From Antedon mediterranea (taxonomy: Eukaryota > Echinodermata > Crinoidea > Comatulida > Antedonidae), in assembly GCF_964355755.1 (NCBI RefSeq), contig NC_092672.1, forward strand, positions 8,864,001 to 8,928,000: a stretch of DNA of 64,000 nucleotides, written 5' to 3'. The notes beneath the pieces are model-generated. The model was given only the letters and a program-made list of their open reading frames with translations. It had not been told where the DNA came from and searched no databases. Positions 39,701 to 51,700 of the stretch are shown in pieces (the first letter of the stretch is position 1; each line of letters opens with the position of its first letter). The position numbers were made by a program, and so were the translations under genes.

Positions 39701-42700
39701 ATTTGTATGGTGTTTAAAACAAAAACAGTTTTTTTAAAATAATATTTATATATAATTTTATTTGTATAACAAATTCATATCATAATAATCAGAGATGTGT
39801 CTGTTAATATTGTGCAATCAATTTATTACTTCTACCACCCTACACCACTACTCACTCCAAGATTAACCACCGGCAAAGGCTCCTGCACCCCCACCCCCAC
39901 CACACACATACACAACTTGATTTACAATGCTTTTACTACATTACAATTTATAAAGCTTTTCTCCGTCGATTTTCATCTAAAAATTTGAATTAATTTCATG
40001 CACAGGTTTCAGTAACAACAAAAATATTACGTACGCCTCCAGGATGTGAAATGAGGGCCATTGTGTTGTGTGGGTTTCCATCAAGTGGCATGATGCTTAA
40101 GCCGATTTTATCTTTAGTGATGAAAGTCATGTATCTCCTACTACTCAATGGGTCATCGCTGGGTAACACAATCATTCTGAAAAACAAACACAAATAATAA
40201 TAATATAAATAAAAATAATAATAAATATTTTAAAGACAGAATTAACAAAAAGTGAAAATCAATTTAAATAAAAGGAAAAAATGTCATGACGAAATCATGT
40301 TATAGGTAGTGGTTCTGAAAATACATTTTAAAAAATGAGAGAAAGAGATTGAACTAAGGAAGATCACATTGGTCTGTTAAAACTAAGCCAAAAATTATTT
40401 CAAATAACATTTAAAAATACATCAAATATGGAACAGAAAATAATGGATAGAAGTCTGATGTAAAGAGAAAGAGATTTGAAACAAGGAAGCATACTGTACT
40501 TCACACATGGGACAGAAAATATTACTTTAAAACGTGAATAGAACACTGATGTACCTAAAATGTTTCAGAATGTAACAATCACATGCAATGTAATTTCCCA
40601 AAAGATTACATACAAGTGAAATATAACGGACGTATTGTTTGCAGAACACAGAACCAATGTACACTAACTCTGATATGTGGAAAGTAATATAATTCTGATA
40701 GCAAAAAAGGTGTCAAAGTGTCAAAAAACAGATCAACGGTAACTTACTTCTGAAGTGAACTTCCATAGGTTGGACTAAGTAGTGTCTTTCTGCACATCTT
40801 GGTTGTGGAATTGTATAATTTGAACTTAAACTATTTATGAAAAAAGAATTGTATTTGTTGTTTTAATGTTGGCTTAACATTATTATTTTTCTGTTACCAC
40901 TTCATTATCATTATCTTACCATAATAATCATCAACTTTAGTATCAATTACCATCAATATCATCAATATGTTCAAATTAATCTAATAATCCGTTAAACCCT
41001 AATTTACCATCATATAACCAAAAGTACCCAATAGTGCAAGTCAGATATTAATGGAACAAACTTTATTAACACCATGAATGTTAGTTTTCGCACATTTCAA
41101 AGTACATCAATACACCATTTGACACTTACCTGATCGTTTGCAGTAACAAGAAATTGCTCCTTTGTAATTGGTGGATACCATTCAATGCATTGTGGGATTG
41201 CACTCTGTTCGATTCGATCTAAGCTCAGAAGTTTTAGGTTATCGACAGAACTCTTTAATAAATCGTATTCAACCTAAATTTAAAAAGAAAACCATTTTCA
41301 TAAAGATATGGATTTTTGATAGAAAATAATTCATTACATTACAATAAATAAATAATTGAAAACAAGGATATCATTAAAGAGTATGATTAATAGCAATGTA
41401 TCCTTTTCGGAAATTATTGTCAAAGGCTCTTTCTCATAATATACAGTAAAATTAGAAAGTATAAATTCTTCACTGCACCGTAACCCTGACTCAAATATTT
41501 TCAAATTGAATTACTTGAATACATTGAACAATGTATAATTATTTTTAAGAAGTTTTAAATTCAGAAAAACAACTTTATTTTCTTATTTGTTAGTAATTCG
41601 GCGTTTCAAACAATATTTTGTTTTGAAATACATAAAGCAGGCTTACAGTTCTACTAATGGTAGAATATTACAGGAATGTAGAGATTTGTGAAATAAAATA
41701 AAGATCTTTAGTGAATAGATTGAACACTGTCATGCATAAATATTTATGATCTGGAACAGGAAAATCAAGAGTTTAAATTCAATGACGTAACAAATGAAGA
41801 ACCATCATTATAATGTCTAATAATGATGACTTCCACCTAATAACCACCTAAAAAAGCAAAACAAATATATCCATACACTCCATCATTAATATAGTACCAC
41901 TTTTCTAAAGTCTAAATTTAACTCATTCAAACAATACTAATTTAATCAGAATCGTTTCCAATTAGTTTTTTCGCCAATCACGGCAACTTCAAATACGGTA
42001 AGAAACGTTCACCGAGCGGAAGTATCTGCCTAGCTCGATAAAATTATTTGCAAATGACGGTACTCCCTATATACGCAATGTAACATAAATAACAGCAGTT
42101 ACTAACATGAATAAGGCATCATCTTTCTTCATTATTCTCCAGCCTCACTTTTGTGTAAACATCATGCAGAGCTAATGCAATTGATCTAATAAGCAAGTCC
42201 CCAACCTGTGGCTTTATCGATTGGAAGGAAAGCCAGGCTATTAATGTTGGTGTGATTTACCTGCTAGGATATTGACGACCCCTCCCACATGCCATATTTA
42301 GTTACAGGACTTAAGCATGAATAAACATCTCAAATATCACAGTCTGAAACAAATCAATTATGTAGATATGTGGAACATATTTACAAATACAAAAACTAAA
42401 GAAAGAAACTGTTGCTAAATGGTAAAGTTAAATAATTAGTTTGGTTTCCATGGTTGGTAGTTTAAACTTCATACAAAACTACTAAACAATTTCTAAAAAC
42501 ATTTTATCTTCAACACAAACAATGAACGTCTTGCGACATAGCACATAGACTTCTCCAACCTGAGAAATTATTAGCCAAAGTGTGCATAGACTTATTTATT
42601 TTTCTTTTCATATCATTTTCTATAATTTTTATCCATGTGGTTTTCGGTAGTCCACTTCTGTCTCCTAACTTTTCTAATATATAGAATCCGAGTCTTGACA

Positions 42701-45700
42701 AAGAAGGTGTCCGCACCATGTCAAGCGTCTTCTCTTTATCACTCTTCTCCACTTTTCCTAGTTTGTGCATATAAATCTATGATTGTCACTATATCTATCT
42801 GTATTATCCATCCAAACATAATGTTGAAATAGAAAAAATTAATCTGAATGAGAAGAATGTCATGGATGCTTCAAAAGATTGAGCCCAAATGTTAAAATCA
42901 GGACCAAAATTATTGAAATCATCGAAAAAATAAAAAGTTATTCAAAAATACTCTGCACTGATGTAATTATTATATGACCAAATTTTCAGATTAAAACACT
43001 GAATTTAAACAGCTAAAAGAGAAAAATGTTAACTTTTAACTCTTTCTTTCACTATGTTTTATTATTCATTTATCTGAATTCAATATTTATTATTAAATTA
43101 CTTACAATTTATTTTGAGGAATGTATCTTTAATATCTTGCATTAATCCAAAGTTAATGTTTTTTTGTTGTAAAATAAGAGTCTGTACTAGTATGAGAAAA
43201 CCAAGAAAATAAGGTATTAAGCTAAATCCTTATTTTTTTCATGAAACCATTTAACGCTGTCAAATGGTTTCAGGTATGGAAAATTATAATTTGCACTTTT
43301 GTTAACGGGAAGCAGTAACGAGCCTTATCATTAGTAAATACTTAATGATAAGTTAAATAGGTCGTGATACTTGATGTCCGCGGTATAGCGTAGAACATAA
43401 CAGGGTCATCGTCACCTTTACGATTGTGGTAACTGTAATATTTCATCTTGAAGAAACAAAACAAAAATACGAGATCTCACCATAATGTGTCAAGTCTCAA
43501 GGTTAAATGGAGATTAACTTAAAATTTATAATTTTATTTAATCAGGGAATTGAAGAGTGAATTTCAATCATTTGATTCATTTAAAATTCAGAAATTTAGA
43601 AGATTTATATATACTTTACCATAGGCCTATGGTAAATTATAATTAATTTTCTTTTAACACTGTATTTATACTTTAAATATAATACAGTGACAAGCAGAAT
43701 TCCAGCACAAAAGTTTACTTAATTAATACATCTACCATTTCCTATAAATAAAAAAAAAATGCTATAGATCTCAATTAAATTGAGGACTCATACACATGTA
43801 TAGCAAATTAAACCAAGATATTTGAAAACAATTTTAATAGATTAATATCAAAGCATAAAAATCCTTTAGTAAAAATGGTAACAAATAAACTGAAAAAAAT
43901 ATATAAAAAAGATATTGACTATAATATTTTTTTTAGAAGTTTACGTAAGCATTCAGTCATGTTATATATCATTCATGTTCTTACTGTCAACATTTTAATA
44001 AGAGATCTATTAATAGAAGCAATACTAAGAATTCCTTAACAATACATGCATAAAATGATATTATGCCTATTATAGAATGCGCTGTTGAGGATGAACAACT
44101 AATATTTGTACAAATAATTATTCACAACGACGACAAAACTTCCGCTATTTAAAATATTCCCCTTGGATGTATTATTCCTCAGAAGAAACAGTATGTAAAA
44201 CGTTTCAATTATAAATTTGCAAATTATGCAAGTTGCAAACAAATGAGAATATTAAGAATGACGTGGGAATAAAGGGGAAGAAAAAATGAAGGCGATGATA
44301 CGGGAATAGTTTAATTATCATTTACCTAGGGAGTGCTGTTGAGTACATTGAACTAATAAGGGTCCCCAGCATAAAGTTAAATTAGAGAAAGACAATTTTA
44401 CTGTTAAAGTGTATTATAAGAAATAATATTTATTAATAGAAAAGTATTGCTCCTCATAATGAGTTGCTAGCAATGAAAGCAGCAATTAAAAATATTACTC
44501 TATCTATTGAACCAACTGCTTTAGCGTCGAGGTCACATTAGAGGCTTAAGAGTGGGTGCTTGGCTATAATTACCGTAGGCTGAACAGAATTGCGCAACAA
44601 CATTTTAACTCGAAAAGAAAATACAAATTAATTTGTGTTGTTTAGGCCACTAAGAGAGGGTGTTGGCTAATTAAGCGGAGTAGAAAGACGCAATGAATAA
44701 AAGAAACGAACAACAAACTAATTAAGAAGATTTGAGTTGTGTAGGCCTCAAGAGTGGGCATGGGCTAATTAAGGCAAGATAGGTAAAAAGCCTTAAACAA
44801 GGTTCAACTTAAAATGGAAAATTTCGCAAAAATTTGTTGTCACATGCTTAAAGGTAAATTGTGGGCTAATTAAGCTGAAATGCCTTGATAATGATAAACG
44901 ATTAATCACAGCAGCGTATCTCAAATGGTCACGACGCCCCACTTGTTAAATATATAAAGTGTTTTTTTTTAAACATATGGACAAAGATAGCAACATTATT
45001 TAATTTGAAAAAGATTTTTGTTACATATCAGATCGTGTATCTGCCTTTATTTAGATCCGATTTTATATAATATTGGTGGCCATTTTGTTGAAAGGGCTTA
45101 TAGTGATCAGACAGGGATTAATTAGGATATCTGGCTATGTTGACTGCCTTTAACATTCCACTCACGCTAACTCATTTTTTCCAGATTTTTTCTCTAGACT
45201 ATACAGTATACATATTCTTCCCATTCAACTCGCAAACATTCATTATAGAGGGTATAGAAATAGTGTTTATATCAACTACAGCTGAGCTAATCTGCATTGC
45301 CAATCTATAATTATCATCAAGGACTCTACAATTTCTTGAACTTTTTACAGCTGGAAAACAATGCTAATATAAAGAGAGGATGACATTTAGCTGTGAAAGA
45401 GTTAATTGAAGTTAATTATAACTCGTTAGTAATCAAGATTCGTTTGTATATGTGAGTCACGCTTGGTTGATTTCGAATTGTACGTTCTAAAGAGATAGTG
45501 GGAGGTGGAGTTGCTGTATGACTGAACATCATCTTTCTAAAAACGTTTCTGCATTAATATTAACAATAAAGTAAAACAAAAAAACACTGACACATATATT
45601 GTAACATCACCCTCACACAATGCAACTCCCTAGCCCCATTTTTCCGTAACGAAAAACAATTCTGTTTTCTGACATCTTAAAATTGTAAATATAGTAGAAA

Positions 45701-48700
45701 CCCTATGAAGGAAACACCTCTTAGATCCAATAAAAGTGTTCTCTAAATATGAATGTCCATATTGTTAAACCAGGGAACTGAGTGAAATATAGGGAAGTGT
45801 AAATTCACTATTCCTTAGTAAAACCCCTTTTTAAAGATTTTTTTCCCATGTTTGATTCACAGGAAAGTTTGTTCCCTGAATAGGGAAGTTAATAAAAAAC
45901 AAGGGTTTTTCCTGTAGTCACTTAAAATGCCCAAAATAATGTTATAAAAAAAACATATGTTACCAATGATCGGTCTTCACCCATAGACAGCAATCTTGGT
46001 ACGTCTGAATCAAGGGCAACGCCAAATGTTAGGCCACGAATTGGTTTGTAATGGGAACGGTGTTTTCCGAGATATACCCATGCCTCGTCTGGGTTTCCTG
46101 GTTGTGCCTTGTACACTGTCACACAAAAGTTGGCATCCTGACATGAAAAATAATTTAAATCAAAATGGTAGGTTTGTTTGTAAATACCGGGGCAATTGTC
46201 ACTAGAATATCTGGCAGGCTCATGGAGAGAATGAAAATTAGACGTGATAGCTGCATTAGTGCCATGTTTTTGCTATTGTTCACTAAATATTAACAACCAA
46301 TGACAATGGCAACAATATATAATAGGTTTCAGAAAGTGTCAGGACAAAGAATTGGCCATTAGACATACAGTGATGCATAAAATCTAGATATCATTCATAG
46401 TACACCAAGTGTGGTATACTGTAGGCCTAGTAAATTGATTAATTTAAATTTCCTATCAGACCTCTGTTTAATGTTGGGATTACAAATAAAAAATGTCAGA
46501 TTTTCCACAAAAAAAAACAATACATTTTTGGAGAGACAGGGATTTGCGTTTCTAGTAACTTTTGGGAAAATCTGAACCTCTGAATGATGATTTAGTTATG
46601 GATGATAATAACACAGCAAGACCTACCGCTGTAGCCATCCAGGCCGAATCATGTGAAAAGACACAGGTTATAATAGCATCCGAGGAGTATGTGAATGGTT
46701 TGGGAATATCATCTTTAAGGGTTAGACTGTCTAATACACGAATACATCCATTTGTGAAGCCAACACCTTAAAAATCAATAAAGAAGTTAGATAGATAGTT
46801 TTATAACTGGCATTGGCGGTTGTGTTCGCTTGTGACAGAATACATGGTCCTCGGGGTATTGGGGTCAAAGTTTAGCTCTATCAGAATTTTCTCATGGTCA
46901 GAACAATTGCTCATTATGTAATGGTTTAATCCACAATCCAACATTCATCAGCATTCGTGCAAATTAATATTTTAGGTTGTGATTGTGGAAGATGTTCTTG
47001 CTAATTTTCTTGAATTTTTTCTTTGTTTTGTATTTTTGTTATATGGATGTACTATCCTAAATAAAAGAAACGAATGAATGAAAGCTGAAATGAGAGTAGA
47101 TGAAAGTAATAGTCAATGACTATACACATTACAACACACACCCTTACTGTACTTAATACTAAAAATGCTAATGAATTCTTTCCTTTTCTAACCCCCGGTT
47201 TAAGTTAAGATGCTATTAATTGATCTTAGCTAGGTAATTATGCAAAATTCTAGGCTATTTTTTGTCAGTTATTGGAAAACACTTACTGGGCCTAACTGAT
47301 ATTAGACTGAATTCAAAACTGGTATACTTAAAAACACTAATGCATTCACGAATGAGTAGCATATCACCTTCCAAATTCAAGATCAGCCAAGATAGTGTTT
47401 GAAGTGCTGACCTTACAATCCCAAGCCCTCGGGGCCATTTCCATTAACAGCTATCTAAAATCTATCATGGCCACCGAAATGGCCATCGTGATGTTAAAAT
47501 TAAGAAATCAAAATCCATACTAGGTGCCATGGGCCCGGAAACTCTAACTAGATTCACTGGCTGAATTAAAAAATTGCTTCGTGTTATTTTGGTAACGAAA
47601 TCTTGAATAAATTAACAGTGGTAAAAGGACATAGTATTTGGAGATTAACTATTAATCATCAATATCAATGATTTTATTAAAGAGGCCATTTTAATCAGGA
47701 AGTTGTAAAATATTAATTGTTTTACAAATCCATGTTTTAATATTGGATAATACTTATTCACTTTTACCAAAAATTGGATTGAAAAAAGTCTACATGGCCC
47801 AATTTCTATTTTGCACCACACAATATTTTTGCCGCATCTTCTAGATGTTGTAAACTTGGTTATTAAACCAAACAGCAGCTTAATTATCAACAGCAGTCAT
47901 CTATTTCTTACTACAATCAAATTATATTTGTTATAATCGCACTTACACCTTTTCATCAACCTATTCAACCATAAACGCTATTAAAAGTACATTCAGTGAC
48001 CTATACATCTACCCACACACCCATCCATCATCATGATCGGTTATTGAGAAAAAAAGAAAGAAAATCAGCACTAAAATAAAGTAAGTAAAGAAGAAGCTTT
48101 TATTAAGAACATTTTTGTTAAGTTTATGGTTTATCTATTTTTAAATTAACTTTTATTAAAAAATAATTAGTTTAATTTAAAAATTATATTGGTACTAAAT
48201 TACAATGTAAGAGGAATACTGTAACTTATATATTCTGTTCTTTAATGAAATCATGTATACTTTTATTTCCTGGGACTCAGTCATACAGGCCTCGGTTATA
48301 CTGTAATGTTTTTTTTCCAAAAATGTCACTAGTATTCAGATTGTATTAGACATGTCATTTACCTTCGCCAAGGAGGTATATGTAATCGGTAGCGTGTGTT
48401 TGTTTGTTTGTTTGTTAGCAGGATTACTCAAAAAGTAATTACAAGATCTTTACCAAAATGAATATACAGATAGATATGTGGTCAAGGACCATTCCATTAA
48501 ATTTTGGGACCATTGTCCCAATTCTGGACCCTTTTTAGTATACTTTTCAGACCTGCTAGTGTTAAAAGATAGGACATAATTTTTCAAAAGCCGGCGAGCA
48601 GTCTTAAAGTAACAAGTATACTGAAATTGCATTTTCTCGAGAACTACTTGTCCAAAAAACTTCATGAGGTGTTCCTTCCCTTTACCAATTTTGCTGATTT

Positions 48701-51700
48701 CTGACCATCATTTTAGGGATTAAGGTCTAGGACTGTTAATTGCATTTTAATTGGATTACAATAATAGCTTGTTTAGATTAGGAAGTTTATTGCTTAAGCA
48801 AGGTCAGCTAGTGCTCTCTGCCAAGTAAGCTGGAACTACTTTCTAAATTCATTAGCTCTGGTGTTATGTTTGTATTATAGGATTTCTTTTTCTACTATAA
48901 TAATATGTGCTTTATTATAAAGATGTACAGTATTGTCACCCAAAAACATGAACAATGAATATTTTATTTATTTTTTAAATACGCAATTTTGCAGATGCAA
49001 AAAAATGTTTTCTCTTTAATAAAAAGGTAAATTCAATCAAAAACCATTGACTTTCAGTCAATTTGATTTTTTTTTTCTATTTAAAATTGTTTTTTTTTTA
49101 TCCAATTTTTGGTCAAAGTAAATATCTTATGGGACTACATACACCTCCTTGGCAGAGATAAAATATTGTCTTGAAAAAGTGAATAAAATATTGAATATGT
49201 TATTGTCATTTATAGGTATTTCAACTCCTAATTAAAACATTTTTCTACCAATTGCAATTTTCTACCCAATGGAAACATTGTACTATCCATTTTAGCTTTC
49301 ATGCTAGCCAAATCAGGGGCGTTTCGGCCTATGGACGATTCGTCCCGAGACGTTTCGGCCCACTTTTTTTATGTCGAAACGTCAAACTTTTATAATTTTA
49401 AGCAGAACAAAATTGTATGTATAAAATTTTATTGTCGATGACAAAACTGAGTTTTATATTGTTTATATCCAGACGTAATTAAAATTATAAATTTAATTGC
49501 CACCGAGCGAAATTGTAGTGTAGACCCTAACTAATCCGTCCAAGCTACGCCCGCCTCACTCATCGGCCATCCATGGTCCGCCGTCTCTCGATCGACTCAT
49601 CTATATATCGCGAGAAGCATGATGTTGGTCTCAATTTATAGTGGGCTGATTATTAGTTTGAAAACAGCTTAGGGCATTTCTTAAGTGATTTTTTATTCAA
49701 CGCATTCTTCCTTGATGAATCCTTTGCCCATTGCTAGGCTGTGTAAATCAGTAATCAAAGTTGTGATGCGAAAAGTGTGTGTAATTATTCCACAGGTAAA
49801 ACAAATAGGCATAAGAAATCAATCGCACAGGACCTCGTGGTGTGCCGAGGAGAGACTTTCTTCTCGAGCGGAAGATCATCGTAAACAAAATTGGTAGAGT
49901 CCATTAAGTATGGGGTTGTTTACTATTTACGAACATATTAAACACGCGCTTCGACCACTGTGTACTTAGGCAAAATATTGATTTTGTTAAATCCCTAAAT
50001 TGATAATTGCGTATTCTGTAATCACGTGACTGATGATGTAATTCTCAGCGACCTACTAAATGCACATGATTTAATGTGTTGGGAAAAAGCTTGCTGTTTA
50101 TAATGCACATCGTTAACATCTATGCTGCCACATGATTCACGGTGCTATTCGCGTTTCTTGGCGTAAATTGGCTGGCGCGTCAATGAAACAATTGATTTTA
50201 CCAAATTGGTTCCTATTACTATTTAGCCGTTGTCGACATAGCGATCGGCGGCTAAGCTAAACTTACACTAGCAAACATTTGCTAGTTTTGACATTTTCAA
50301 CTACCAATTATCAAGAATCTACTACCAAAATGCTAGTTTGCTAGCGTGAATTTCGAGCCCTGTTATATATAAAATTAATACGCCATTCAATCAAGTAAAC
50401 CATCTACATGCTCTCGACCACGTGTGCAGCGGCCACAAAAATATTGTATTTTCTCTTAGCAGCCGCGCGACTCGGTCACTTAATTACGCACAAGAAAAAT
50501 AGTTCGGAAATTTTATTACATCAAAATAAATTAAATCGTTTTTTCTCAATAATTAATATAATCATAATATTGACATTATAATATAACAATATTTACTGCA
50601 AAATAACGTGATTTAAGTGTTACAAATAGATATACTAAAACAGCATTACGTCTTATGTAGGCCTAGTGCATGCATCATCGAGGAATTACTATCACTACGC
50701 TCATTGACATGATTGAAAATGTATTTTAACTTTCTTCTAGCTCCACGTAAACTTAACCGATTTTCACGATTCGAACATGTAAAAACAATATTTTTTTATA
50801 ATGAATACAACTGTATGAATAATTTTATTTTTTTCTTTACGGAAACATTTATTTTATTTCGTTTGCTATATACACTGTATCTGTTTATCTTGCACTGTCA
50901 GACCACAAGCTGTGATTTATTGCAACTGGCTCTCGTAAATCGCAGCTCTTTACTTTGATACCAAGGTTAGTTGTCACTTAGGCCTAGTGAAAATTGAGGT
51001 TGGCCGACCCGCTATAGCTTTATATATGACGGGTTAGCTGGTAAAGGGAAGGAACACGGCATGTCATTTTTGTACAAGAGGCAAGAGTTATAATTTGTGA
51101 TTTGTAATTTTAAAACATAATTTGATTTAATGTTCACGTTTTTTGATGCCAGTAGTTTAAAAAACCTATTTTCTTTTCAAATTCACTCGTTTGATTTTCG
51201 CGTTGCCGCTGTTCTATTGTTAGTCAACTGAAGCCATTGTTAATTGAAAGGCTTGTTACATAACCATTACACCAAACTCGCATACACATGCTTGTAGTGA
51301 AATTAGCCTAAATCACAAACAGCATTAAGACACACACAAATATATATATATATTTTTTTTTTTTACCGGAGAAATCTTATGTAGGAGAATTTTACAGTAG
51401 GCGGAGGTATGCACTCTCGGAGTGGCTTTCTAGTTTTAAAATGTTTTGGTTTTTTCAAAGTACAAGGACAAACAATACAATGATATACCCTCCTGTAATT
51501 GGTGAATTTCTTTTGCTCTTGGTTGGGTTTGGAAATAAAATAAAATGAACGTTTCGGTGATGCATGTACAGTTTTAGAAAAGCAATAGAACCATTCTATA
51601 GCGACATTATCATAGTATAACTACTCTAAACGGCATGTGATATGAAATTAACCAATCAGAAAATAAGGATATAATATTCATTATTAATCATTAGGAAATA

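Larger units (their letters stand above)
41274..45963. other. CFAP251 intron 14, 4.7 kb
   Basis: Contains a LINE tail relic near 42.6 kb, four ~100-bp degenerate repeats at 44.54-44.89 kb, and a diverged relative of the 710-905 repeat at 45.69-45.90 kb. The rest is AT-rich without recognisable features. Confidence 0.55.
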
